Of a stretch of 43,339 nt of DNA, positions 8,193-17,369 are shown piece after piece. Made by a program: the position numbers and the translations under genes. This stretch comes from Candidatus Curtissbacteria bacterium RIFCSPLOWO2_12_FULL_41_16 (GTDB taxonomy: Bacteria > Patescibacteriota > Microgenomatia > Curtissbacterales > GWA2-41-24), in assembly GCA_001776545.1 (NCBI GenBank), contig MFBZ01000005.1, positions 1-43,339 of the forward strand. The letters run 5' to 3'. Under the pieces are notes generated by a model that worked only from the letters and a program-made list of their open reading frames with translations, did not search any database and was not told the DNA's origin. Positions within the stretch are counted from its first letter, which is position 1. The number at the start of each line of letters is the position of its first letter.

Positions 8193-9082
8193 GAAATCCA
8201 AAATGCCCGAATTGCCGTAATTCTAATACTAGCAAGAAATATTTTTCCAATAAGTTTTGGTTATATTTTTGTCACAAGTGTGGGAATGGTTTTTGCTACC
8301 CTGTGCCAAAAGATTTGGCAAAGTATTATCCCGAGAACTACTGGACTTTTTCTTCTTTTCTGGTTTGGGTAAGAGGGTTGGTATATGGTTATTTTCAAGC
8401 CAGAAGAATGAAGTGGGTAAAAGAATTATTGGCCGGAGGAACTATTCTGGATGTTGGAGCAGGGGAGGCTGAATTTGGCAGATCTTTGGCTGGTTCTTTT
8501 CAAGTTACGAGTATTGAGGCGCCTTTTGCAAAAATCTCAAACAAGGAAGTTTTGAAATTTGATTTTTTAAAATGGAATCCCCGGCAAAAATTCGATATGA
8601 TAGTTTTTTGGGAAAGCTTAGAACATACACCGGCGCCGGAGAAATACATCAGAAAGGCCTTTCGGCTACTTGCGCATCGAGGGTTTATACTTGTGGAATA
8701 TCCAAGGTTTGAGTGTCTTGAGTCAAAGATTTTTGGAAAGTTTTGGTACCATCTGGATTTACCGAGACACCTGGCCCATTTTACCGACGTCGGGCTCAGA
8801 AGGTTAATACTTGCAAATAATTTAGAGTTAACCAGTCAAAGATCTGTCTTTGCGCCTGAGTATACAATTGCCGGCCTTGCAGCCAGTATTCTCAATGTTT
8901 TTAAATGGCCCATTCTTGATTTGCCAACGAAGGCCGAAAACAGTCCAAAATACATACTGACTTTAGTAATACTGTTACCTCTTCTGGTCCTGGCGGCATT
9001 AGCTGAGGTAATTTTCTTTGGAATAGGCCAGTCACCCATTGGAGTTATTGTTGTCCAAAAATCATTTGATGAGAAAAACTAA
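8189..9082 (+). CDS. Class I SAM methyltransferase with N-terminal zinc ribbon
   Basis: CPNCRN...CHKCGNGF; motif I ILDVGAGEAEFG; WESLEHTPAPEKYIRKAFRLL. Confidence 0.85.
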   Translation: MRNPKCPNCRNSNTSKKYFSNKFWLYFCHKCGNGFCYPVPKDLAKYYPENYWTFSSFLVWVRGLVYGYFQARRMKWVKELLAGGTILDVGAGEAEFGRSLAGSFQVTSIEAPFAKISNKEVLKFDFLKWNPRQKFDMIVFWESLEHTPAPEKYIRKAFRLLAHRGFILVEYPRFECLESKIFGKFWYHLDLPRHLAHFTDVGLRRLILANNLELTSQRSVFAPEYTIAGLAASILNVFKWPILDLPTKAENSPKYILTLVILLPLLVLAALAEVIFFGIGQSPIGVIVVQKSFDEKN

Positions 9083-9803
9083 AGTTACTGCTGTTTTTAT
9101 TGCCTTAAACGCAGAAGCGACCCTTGAGAATTTTATCAATTCATTCCCGAAAAAATTGGTCGATGAAATGATTCTAGTTGATGATAAATCGAGCGACGGC
9201 ACATATGAGCTTGCCAAAAAACTTCACCTTTTGGCTTACCAAAATCCTGTTCGCTTAGGGTATGGCGGCAATTTAAAAAGAGCCTTGAGGCTGGCACTTG
9301 CAAGAGGAGCAGATATTATTGTCGATATTCATCCTGACGGTGAATATAAGCCTCTTTGTATTCCCAAGGCTTTGGCAAAAGTTAGAGAGGGGGCTGATTT
9401 AGTTTTAGGCAACAGATTTTCATCACCATTTTCTCCTCTTCAAAATGGAATGAGAATCTGGAAATTGATTCCAATTGCTTTTTTAAATAGAATGGACAGG
9501 TTTATATTTGGTCCAGCTGCTTGTGATTTCCACCAGGGGTTTAGAGTTTATACTAGGAATTTACTGACGAGAATAGACTTTCTTAAAAATTCAAACGATT
9601 ATTTGTTTAGTTTTGAAATAATAGCGCAGGCCGCCTGGCGGCGCATGAGAATTGAGCAGGTACCGGTTGAGACTTGCTACCGGGGAAGAAAAAGGGGGGC
9701 CAGCTTAGTAAGAAGTATCAAGTATGCACTGGGAACCTTTTGGGTACGCGGGTTGTATCTTCTTGCCAGAGCCGGTTTTCATTCTAAATTATTTAAAGCA
9801 TAA
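9069..9803 (+). CDS. GT2 glycosyltransferase (dolichyl-phosphate mannosyltransferase-like)
   Basis: AVFIALNAEATLENFI...EMILVDDKSSDGT; VDIHPDGEY; start at MRKTKVT. Confidence 0.87.
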   Translation: MRKTKVTAVFIALNAEATLENFINSFPKKLVDEMILVDDKSSDGTYELAKKLHLLAYQNPVRLGYGGNLKRALRLALARGADIIVDIHPDGEYKPLCIPKALAKVREGADLVLGNRFSSPFSPLQNGMRIWKLIPIAFLNRMDRFIFGPAACDFHQGFRVYTRNLLTRIDFLKNSNDYLFSFEIIAQAAWRRMRIEQVPVETCYRGRKRGASLVRSIKYALGTFWVRGLYLLARAGFHSKLFKA

Positions 9804-9812
9804 CTTTTTTAG

Positions 9813-11042
9813 ATGAAGCAGATCAAAAAGGTAAAAAGATGCCGAATTTGTAAATCTCGCGATTTATATAAATTTCTTGATTTAGGGGAAATGCCTATTC
9901 CTAACGGTTTTTTAAGGGAAGAGGATTTGCCAAAAAAAGAAAAATATTTTCCTCTTGCCTGTTTGTTTTGCCGAAATTGCAATTTGGTTCAGCTGGCGGA
10001 CGTAGTAAACCCCGATATCATGTTCAAAGATTACGTTTATATTCCTTCGGGTTCAAAGCTCCTGATGAATAATTTCTATAATTTAGCCTGTGACGCGTAT
10101 AAGAAACTTAACCTTTCAAAATCTTCCCTGGTTTTCGATATCGGATCAAATGACGGAAGCCTTTTGAGCTTCTTTAAAGGGCTTGGGACACGGGTTTTGG
10201 GGGTGGATCCGGCGCTTAATTTAGCAAAAGTTGCAAAAGAGCGAGGAATTCCTACCGAGGTTGGACTTTTCAGTAGAACTTTGGCCAAAAAGATCGTGAG
10301 CAAACATGGGCAGGCGGATTTAATCACGGCTACTAATGTTGTTGCCCACATTGATGATCTTGAAAATCTTCTAGATGGAATCAGGTTGCTTCTTAAGGAT
10401 CAAGGTTTGTTCATTTGCGAAGTTCATTATTTATTGGATTTAATAACCAAAAATGAGTTTGACACTATTTATCATGAACATTTATCTTATTTTAGCCTTA
10501 AACCCTGGAAGGTTTTGGTTGAGAAGCATGGATTTGAAATCGATGAGGTTCGCCGGATAAATATTCATGGAGGCTCTCTGCGCTTGACTCTTCGAAAGAA
10601 GTCAGGTGGAACGCATTGTAAAACAGTCAAATATTTAATTACTCTTGAGGAGCGAAGCGGGCTTTATACCGAAGACACTTATAGGCAATTTGCAGGAAGG
10701 ATTTTAGCGCTTAAAACCGAATTAAAATCTCTACTTGTCAATTTGAGAGCAAAGGGCAAAAAAATTGTCGGATTAGGAGCTCCGGCAAAAGCAAATGTTA
10801 TTACCAATTTTTTTGATATTGACCCACAAGTTCTGGATTACATTGCCGATGCCACTTTGTATAAACAAGGACGATACACGCCCGGAAAGCATATTCCTAT
10901 TTATCCTGAGGAGAGAATTTTTGCCGATTTACCGGATTATAGCGTGATTTTTACCTGGAATTTCGCTAATGAAATTATTCAGAAGTATCGAAAAACTGGA
11001 ACAAAATTTATAATACCCATACCTGAGGTTAAAATTGTTTAG
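9813..11042 (+). CDS. Sugar C-methyltransferase-like SAM methyltransferase (three-domain)
   Basis: N-terminal CRICKSRDLYKFLDLGEMPIPNGF, FDIGSNDGSLL, YHEHLSYFSL, C-terminal GLGAPAKANVITNFF. Confidence 0.87.
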   Translation: MKQIKKVKRCRICKSRDLYKFLDLGEMPIPNGFLREEDLPKKEKYFPLACLFCRNCNLVQLADVVNPDIMFKDYVYIPSGSKLLMNNFYNLACDAYKKLNLSKSSLVFDIGSNDGSLLSFFKGLGTRVLGVDPALNLAKVAKERGIPTEVGLFSRTLAKKIVSKHGQADLITATNVVAHIDDLENLLDGIRLLLKDQGLFICEVHYLLDLITKNEFDTIYHEHLSYFSLKPWKVLVEKHGFEIDEVRRINIHGGSLRLTLRKKSGGTHCKTVKYLITLEERSGLYTEDTYRQFAGRILALKTELKSLLVNLRAKGKKIVGLGAPAKANVITNFFDIDPQVLDYIADATLYKQGRYTPGKHIPIYPEERIFADLPDYSVIFTWNFANEIIQKYRKTGTKFIIPIPEVKIV

Positions 11043-11047
11043 TTACT

Positions 11048-11770
11048 ATGTGGAGAAATAAAACTGTAGCAGTCATTTTTCCGGCTTTATCTGAAATCAG
11101 TTCAATCCGGGAGGCAATTTTAGATTTCGATTCAACAGGTTTTATAGACGAAATTATAGTGGTAGACAATGATTTGCCTGAAGATACTCTTAATAAAATT
11201 GTCGGCACGCGCGCCAGAATTATTAAAGAAAAACGTCATGGTTTTGGGTTATCAATTCAAACCGGGATAAAAGCAACCGGGGCAGATTTGATCATCATCG
11301 CAGAAGCCACCGGTGCTTTTGCCGGAAAGGATGTTACTAAGCTTTTAGCCTACAGTGATGATTTTGAGACGGTTTTTGGTTCCCGGACTCATGTTCCACT
11401 CATAAAAAGCGGCTCTGGCATGAATTTTTTGCGAAGAGTTGTCGACGTATTATATGGAAAATTGGTAAGCCTATTGTTTTTATGCGGACCCTTGACTGAT
11501 CTTGGCTGTACTCTAAAAATTACAAGCAGAATGGGTTGGCGGAAAGTGGCAGGGGAGTGCCGGGCCAAATCTGCTTTGTTTACGACAGAGTGGATACTTT
11601 TGGCGGCCAAAAATAAAGTCAGATTTTGTCAGATTCCGGTAAATTTTAAATCCGGGGTCGGCGGATCCTTATGGTCGGAGAATTTTTTGAGTCAGGTCGC
11701 AAGAGCGATTGTGATATTTTTTTATATCTTTAGAGTTTGGTTTTCAAAAAGGCTGGGCAGAAGGCTTTAG
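11048..11770 (+). CDS. GT2-family protein with degenerate acceptor-acid motif
   Basis: IFPALSEISSIREAI...EIIVVDN; IIAEATGAF where EADGTF-like is usual; VFGSR. Confidence 0.75.
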   Translation: MWRNKTVAVIFPALSEISSIREAILDFDSTGFIDEIIVVDNDLPEDTLNKIVGTRARIIKEKRHGFGLSIQTGIKATGADLIIIAEATGAFAGKDVTKLLAYSDDFETVFGSRTHVPLIKSGSGMNFLRRVVDVLYGKLVSLLFLCGPLTDLGCTLKITSRMGWRKVAGECRAKSALFTTEWILLAAKNKVRFCQIPVNFKSGVGGSLWSENFLSQVARAIVIFFYIFRVWFSKRLGRRL

Positions 11771-11887
11771 CAAACGTAAGGCAGTTATTCCTAAAGTTGT
11801 TTAATCCCTCGGTTGTTTTTGGCAAATTGTCAAAGCGTGTGTCAGAGGTTATATTAGTAAGGTTAGTAAAGTCAATTCTATTTTCAG

Positions 11888-14839
11888 GTGTCAAATAGCA
11901 GATTAGTTAAAGTTCTTGTTGCGTTATCTTCCTTCGTTTTGCATAGTTTGTTTATTTTGCTGGTAATTTACTTTGTCTGGCCAATTTTGGGCCTGTACTG
12001 GAATCAGAAGCCGGCTGTTGGCATAGACCTTTTCCTTTCGGTAGATTTTCTGACCTATTTGCGAGATCATTTTGGCTGGCCTTGGGCCTGGAAATATATC
12101 TGGTATGGGGGAACGCCTTTGGTTCAGAGTTATCCTCTTTTACATTATTACTTAATGTTGCCTTTGGTTGCGTGGTTTAGTGCTGTTCAGGCTGTTCAGG
12201 TTTACGTTCTATCAACTTATGTTTTGTTTTTTGTCTTTTCCTATTTATTGTTTTACTCTTTTTCTAAAAGCCGAGGACTTGCGGCGGTTCTTTCAATAGC
12301 TACTGCTTATTCTTACAACTTGTGGAGTCCTCTTTACTGGGCGGGCAGTATTCCTTATGTCGCAACGATGTTTTTATTGCCACTCTCCTTATACCTTGTT
12401 GTTCGTATGTATGAGACGGGCAATAGAAAGTACATTTACCTGGCAGGACTTTTGTCGGGACTTTTTATTTTGGGGCATCCTCAAAGTTTTATCGCATATA
12501 CTGTTCCCATAACTGCCATTTTCATTTTGTTTTTTGGCTCCGAGAAAGTTAAGATTTTCAGATGGGAGAAGTTTGCAACCCTTTTTTTTTACGGGCTAGT
12601 TATTTTGTTTGTGGGGTTTCCTCAGGCAGGAATTGGAATAGAGGTAGTTGGGCAATTTTTCAACCTTTTGGGAAGTGCTTTTTCAAAAGGTGCTCAAGAA
12701 ATCGGCCAATCTTATATCGCTACCCAGGCTAAAGAGACCGCCGGTTCTCCCATTGCGCGAACATTCGACGTTTACCACAGGACGAACGTTTTATTCTTTT
12801 GGGCGCTTGGTTTGGCATTTGCCGTAACGATTTTATCAACTTTCCTTGCGTTTGTTACCCGAAGAAAAATCAGCCACCATGTTAAGTTGTTATTTCCGGC
12901 TGTTTTAATATTTGCCTACCTTGCATTGTTTCTCTATTCATTTGCCATTGGTATAAATCCCTTATCCGGTGGTTGGTTTAGGGTTTTTTGGCCCTCGATG
13001 GTAATTTTGGGGACGATTACTTCAGTGCTTTGGAGAATATCAACGGATAACTTAGAAGTAATAATCGGTAAGTGGAAGGACAAGCCGGGGATTTTTAGAT
13101 GGTACGGATGGATTTTTGGGACAGTTTTGAGTCTGGTAGTTTTGGTCATTGGAGTGCCCTTTTTGCAGTCAACATATACCGGGTTCCAGAAACACATGTT
13201 GGCGTACGTTTCGGAAAGTAGCGCTTTCCCTACAGCCTTAAGTTTAAATTTAAAAAAAGGAGATTGGCCGGAGAAATTGCCAAAGTTGGTGCCTGACTGG
13301 ATGGATCCTAATGATATAAATTATCGCTTATATGATATGGATGCCACCCTTAACATCTGGTGGAGTTCGGTATTTAAAATGCCGCTTGCCCGAGGTTATC
13401 TCGACGGAACCCCGAAGGGGCCTGATGCTGAAAATTATGCCGGTTGGCAATACTGGCAGAATATTACTCTTTTAAAAAATGAGGCTATTGAAAGGTGGGG
13501 ACTTACAGAAGAACAGGCAAGTAATCAGTCAAAATTTCTCTTAGATTGGCACAGTATTAGATATGTTGAAGGTTACCCATTAACTGAAAGACCCTACGCA
13601 GCTCCCCTTTCGAGCTATATAGCAGAGGATAAAAATTTATTCATAAGGGATGAAATTATTCTGGTTTTTCGTCCTGAAAAATTTTTCCAGATCGAAGGCA
13701 GGGGTTGGAACATTCCAGATCATAATCAAGAATTAAAATATTATGAAGTCAAAAAAGAAGCTGTTTCACCTATTTATAACGTAACCAACGCCCCAGCTGT
13801 GCTGGTCGTAGGTGATAGGATTGCCCAGGACGTAATGATGAGAGATTTAGCTTTTCTCAACCTTAATTCCAGAAAGGCAATTATTATCCAATGGAATAAA
13901 CCGATTGATAGCTTGCCTGTAGCCGAAATCAAGAATTTTGACCTCATTATTTTATACAGATATAAATACAATAAAAGTGTTAAGGCATTTGGAAATCTAG
14001 AAAAATACGTAAAGGGCGGCGGAAACTTGTTTATTGATACGGGAACCGAACAAAAAGAATCTACGTCATTAAAACTTCCCGAGCTCTTTCCTTTTGAGCA
14101 GTCGGAGCGAAAGCCGCTTGGAAATAATTGGGATTTTAAGATAGAAGAAGATTCGATTACTCAAGGAATTAACTTTGAGAATTTTAGCGAACCTATTTTT
14201 GATGATCAGGGATGGAGCTTTGCTTATCCTGCAAGCGGCTTGAGATATGGGGCAAAAGTTCTTGTTTCAAATCACGGGAAGCCGGTTCTTGCCTCTTACA
14301 ACTTAGGTAAAGGTAAGGTAGTTTGGAGTGGCATGAATTTTGCCGGCCACGTTCAAAGATTTAAGAATCAGGAAGAAATCAATCTTTTCAAAAATATACT
14401 TTTTTACTTCATGGATTTTTCCAAGGATAAAAATTTGGAAGCGTCATTTGAGAGGCCCACCAGTGAAAAAGCCATAATAAGGGGAGCCAATGCCAAAGGC
14501 ATTTTGTTTAAAGAGGCAAATTATCCCAGTTGGGACGCAACTGTCAAATCAAATAAAGGTTCCAAGAAAGTTAATATTTATCGGGCCGGCCCAATGGTTT
14601 ACGGGTACATGTACGCTTTTGTGCCGGAAAGTATGCGAGGAGAGAACTTTGAGGCAATTTTTGAGTACCATGGTGAGATGATTTATAAGTTGGCGTACTT
14701 TATCTCGTTTTTGTCGATAATTTTTGTTTTAGATCACCTTTTAGCCGGCGGAAAACTTTCACGCCATGTTAGCCACAAAGGCAAACATGTGCTATCAACA
14801 AGTTTAGGCAAGTGGTGGGGAAAAGAGGATGAGGTTTAA
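11888..14839 (+). CDS. Large polytopic membrane protein (YfhO/PTPS-related-like) with C-terminal glutamine-amidotransferase-like domain
   Basis: 983 aa; N-terminal multi-TM; C-terminal APAVLVVGDRIAQDVMM...YVKGGGNLFIDTGTE...GKVVWSGMNF. Confidence 0.65.
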   Translation: MSNSRLVKVLVALSSFVLHSLFILLVIYFVWPILGLYWNQKPAVGIDLFLSVDFLTYLRDHFGWPWAWKYIWYGGTPLVQSYPLLHYYLMLPLVAWFSAVQAVQVYVLSTYVLFFVFSYLLFYSFSKSRGLAAVLSIATAYSYNLWSPLYWAGSIPYVATMFLLPLSLYLVVRMYETGNRKYIYLAGLLSGLFILGHPQSFIAYTVPITAIFILFFGSEKVKIFRWEKFATLFFYGLVILFVGFPQAGIGIEVVGQFFNLLGSAFSKGAQEIGQSYIATQAKETAGSPIARTFDVYHRTNVLFFWALGLAFAVTILSTFLAFVTRRKISHHVKLLFPAVLIFAYLALFLYSFAIGINPLSGGWFRVFWPSMVILGTITSVLWRISTDNLEVIIGKWKDKPGIFRWYGWIFGTVLSLVVLVIGVPFLQSTYTGFQKHMLAYVSESSAFPTALSLNLKKGDWPEKLPKLVPDWMDPNDINYRLYDMDATLNIWWSSVFKMPLARGYLDGTPKGPDAENYAGWQYWQNITLLKNEAIERWGLTEEQASNQSKFLLDWHSIRYVEGYPLTERPYAAPLSSYIAEDKNLFIRDEIILVFRPEKFFQIEGRGWNIPDHNQELKYYEVKKEAVSPIYNVTNAPAVLVVGDRIAQDVMMRDLAFLNLNSRKAIIIQWNKPIDSLPVAEIKNFDLIILYRYKYNKSVKAFGNLEKYVKGGGNLFIDTGTEQKESTSLKLPELFPFEQSERKPLGNNWDFKIEEDSITQGINFENFSEPIFDDQGWSFAYPASGLRYGAKVLVSNHGKPVLASYNLGKGKVVWSGMNFAGHVQRFKNQEEINLFKNILFYFMDFSKDKNLEASFERPTSEKAIIRGANAKGILFKEANYPSWDATVKSNKGSKKVNIYRAGPMVYGYMYAFVPESMRGENFEAIFEYHGEMIYKLAYFISFLSIIFVLDHLLAGGKLSRHVSHKGKHVLSTSLGKWWGKEDEV

Positions 14840-15423
14840 TGTCTGGTCCTTACCAAATCAGACATAAAAAGATAGCCCATCTTGCAAAAGGCAGAATTCT
14901 GGATGTTGGCTACGCGGATCATCCTAATCGATTCTTAAAAGGTGACGTCACCGGACTTGACCTTATAAAGCCAAAAGAGCTCCCGGAAAATTATCGGAAG
15001 CTTGTCGTTGGTGATGCTTTAATTATTGGCAACTTATTTAAGGCGAATAGTTTTGATACGCTAATAGCGGCTGAAATTATCGAGCACTTAGAGAATCCGG
15101 CTCAATTTTTGAGGGGAGCCAGGCAAATATTGAAAAATAACGGAATACTTATTATTTCAACCCCAAACCCTTACCATTTGCTCACTTTAATAGCTAATGC
15201 TTTGTTTATAAGACCTGAATTTACAGCTCATAAAACGCACGATCCTTACCATATCAATTTGTTCCCATACAGGAACATGGTTACCCTTTTGGAGCATTGC
15301 GATTTTAGAGTTGAGAAAGTGATAAGTACCGGTGGATTGATTTTAAATATTGCCAGTGGTCCAATAATTCCTTTTCCTAAAGCTTTTAGCCAGGGATTCA
15401 TTTATGTGGTTAGAAAAGCTTAA
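14839..15423 (+). CDS. Class I SAM methyltransferase
   Basis: RILDVGYADHPNRF; IAAEIIEHLENPAQFL; IISTPNPYH. Confidence 0.83.
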   Translation: MSGPYQIRHKKIAHLAKGRILDVGYADHPNRFLKGDVTGLDLIKPKELPENYRKLVVGDALIIGNLFKANSFDTLIAAEIIEHLENPAQFLRGARQILKNNGILIISTPNPYHLLTLIANALFIRPEFTAHKTHDPYHINLFPYRNMVTLLEHCDFRVEKVISTGGLILNIASGPIIPFPKAFSQGFIYVVRKA

Positions 15424-15438
15424 GGAGATTCTTTTAAT

Positions 15439-16611
15439 TTAGCTTAACCTTGACAGGAATGTAGAAAGTGACGCATAGGTTTTTCTCCAATCAAGTTTCT
15501 TTACCTCTTCTTCAGCCTCTCTGGACAGTCGACTTCTTACTTCGCGATTTTCCAGAAGATAGATAATAAGTTGGGCAATTTTTTTCCTGTCACTTTTTTG
15601 GGCAAGCAGAAAACCTTTTTTAATAGTACCCTCGTTTAAAAACGGTTGCTCGTAGCAAACAGCTGGCAGGCCGCAGGCCATGGACTCGATTAAAGTAAAG
15701 TCACGGCCACCTTCAAGAGTTAAAGATACAAATATTTTACTTCTTACAAAAACGTCGAATATGGTTTTTTTGCCTGTATGGGGTAGAAAACCCAAAAGAT
15801 CAACATTTTTTTCAATATGATTTTCTTCTATAATTTTTTGTAATCTTTTCTGATTTTGGGTGGTGGCTGTACCAACTATTGCCAGTCTTGCACGAGGAAT
15901 AGCTGACACTACCCTTGCCCAGATTTCAGGCAGGTCAAAGACCCCCTTAACGTAATCGAGTCTTCCCGCAAAAACGGCATCGTAATGTCTCTTTCTGTTT
16001 TTAAGAAACTTTTGTATTTTTTTAATATCAATACTGCCGCCGGAGGTAAGAAGACGATTATTTTTGACGCCTTTGGATTTCAAAAAAATAGCGGTTTTCT
16101 GATTATCGATTAGGATTAAGCTGGCTTTTTTAATCGCCAAAAAAATGCTTAGTCTTTGTAAAAGGAACGAAACACAATTAAATAGCTTGTTAACATTTTT
16201 ATTTGACAGGCTAACAAGGTGGTAAAACCTGGCAACCCAGAAATAGTTTTTGCCTCTAATTTTTGATAAAAAAATAGGCAGGATGTCCGGCAAAAATTCC
16301 GAGGATGAGCAGACAATAGTTTTGGCGGGGAATTTTGTAAGCAAAAAGTAGGCTTGGATGGACCTCACAATGTAAGCGGCAAAAAGAAAAATCCTTTTCT
16401 CCGACTCGTCGAAAATATTGGGCTCAAGAGTTAGCAACCTTACGTTCTTTCCTCTCCAGTGGACCTTAGCAAACTGAGGGGTAATAACGCTAACTTTATA
16501 CTTTTTGGCCAGATAGTCGGCCAGTTCAATGTAGTAGAGGTCACCCCCGGCAAGTCCTTTTGAGGTGACGAAAGGACTGGCAAGTACAACTAAATTTTGT
16601 TTTTTTGTCAT
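15439..16611 (-). CDS. GT4-family glycosyltransferase
   Basis: AGRLDYVKGVFDLPEIW; SLTLEGGRDFTLIESMACGLPAVCYE. Confidence 0.9.
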   Translation of the reverse strand: MTKKQNLVVLASPFVTSKGLAGGDLYYIELADYLAKKYKVSVITPQFAKVHWRGKNVRLLTLEPNIFDESEKRIFLFAAYIVRSIQAYFLLTKFPAKTIVCSSSEFLPDILPIFLSKIRGKNYFWVARFYHLVSLSNKNVNKLFNCVSFLLQRLSIFLAIKKASLILIDNQKTAIFLKSKGVKNNRLLTSGGSIDIKKIQKFLKNRKRHYDAVFAGRLDYVKGVFDLPEIWARVVSAIPRARLAIVGTATTQNQKRLQKIIEENHIEKNVDLLGFLPHTGKKTIFDVFVRSKIFVSLTLEGGRDFTLIESMACGLPAVCYEQPFLNEGTIKKGFLLAQKSDRKKIAQLIIYLLENREVRSRLSREAEEEVKKLDWRKTYASLSTFLSRLS

Positions 16612-17369
16612 TTTTCTTTTGTTGCTACAGCAAAAAGGGCACTTGCAAGAAGATTTAACAAAGGAATCTTGTTAAACCAGGATGCTTTGGTAAAGTTTTC
16701 TCCCCAAATTTTTGTTTCAAAATCTTTCAAAATCTTCTTTAAAGTAAGTGGTGTCTGTTCGAAAACGTGGACTTCGCCATAACATTCCAGAAACTTCCCC
16801 GGATCTTTAAGTTTTAAGATTGTTTGTATTAACCTTATGATTGGGTAAGAGTATCTAACAAACCAAAGATTCGGTGAAGTGTTGACTACTAGACGACCCT
16901 TTGCTTTTAGAAGTTGGTTGCATTTTGCAATGACTATTTCGATTTCCCAGGGGTGCAGGTGTTCTATGACATCGGCCATGATTATTTGGTTAAAGTATTT
17001 TTCAGGGAAATTAAGATCTTTCGCATCCATTTTAAGAACCGTAACATTTCTTTTTAAATTGTTTGGAAGTTTTGAGATTAGTTTTTTGGTTATCTCAACA
17101 GCATCTTTGCTGTAATCAATAGCCGTAACAATACAGCCTGTTTTTGCGGCGTGAAAGGCGATTTCGCCCCTTCCGCAGCCGATTTCCAGGATCGTTTGTC
17201 CTTTTTTGAAACTGGCGACTTCCATAGTTCTTTCAAGTCTTTTTGGTAGTTGGTTTGCACCAGACTTAGCAAACTCACGGTGGCCATGACAGTATTTTAG
17301 GAGGTAATCCTTATCGTAGACTTTCGGGTCAACAGGCTTTGGTTTTATGTGGCGGGTCTGGAGGTTCAT
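16608..17369 (-). CDS. Class I SAM methyltransferase
   Basis: ILEIGCGRGEIAFHAA; ADVIEHLHPWE; overlaps its neighbours by 4 bp. Confidence 0.88.
   Translation of the reverse strand: MNLQTRHIKPKPVDPKVYDKDYLLKYCHGHREFAKSGANQLPKRLERTMEVASFKKGQTILEIGCGRGEIAFHAAKTGCIVTAIDYSKDAVEITKKLISKLPNNLKRNVTVLKMDAKDLNFPEKYFNQIIMADVIEHLHPWEIEIVIAKCNQLLKAKGRLVVNTSPNLWFVRYSYPIIRLIQTILKLKDPGKFLECYGEVHVFEQTPLTLKKILKDFETKIWGENFTKASWFNKIPLLNLLASALFAVATKEK

Noticed and set aside
15420-15445. Bidirectional terminator between the convergent genes at 15423/15439
   Set aside because: Only a weak imperfect inverted repeat (aagcttaa...tttagctt); not strong enough to call.
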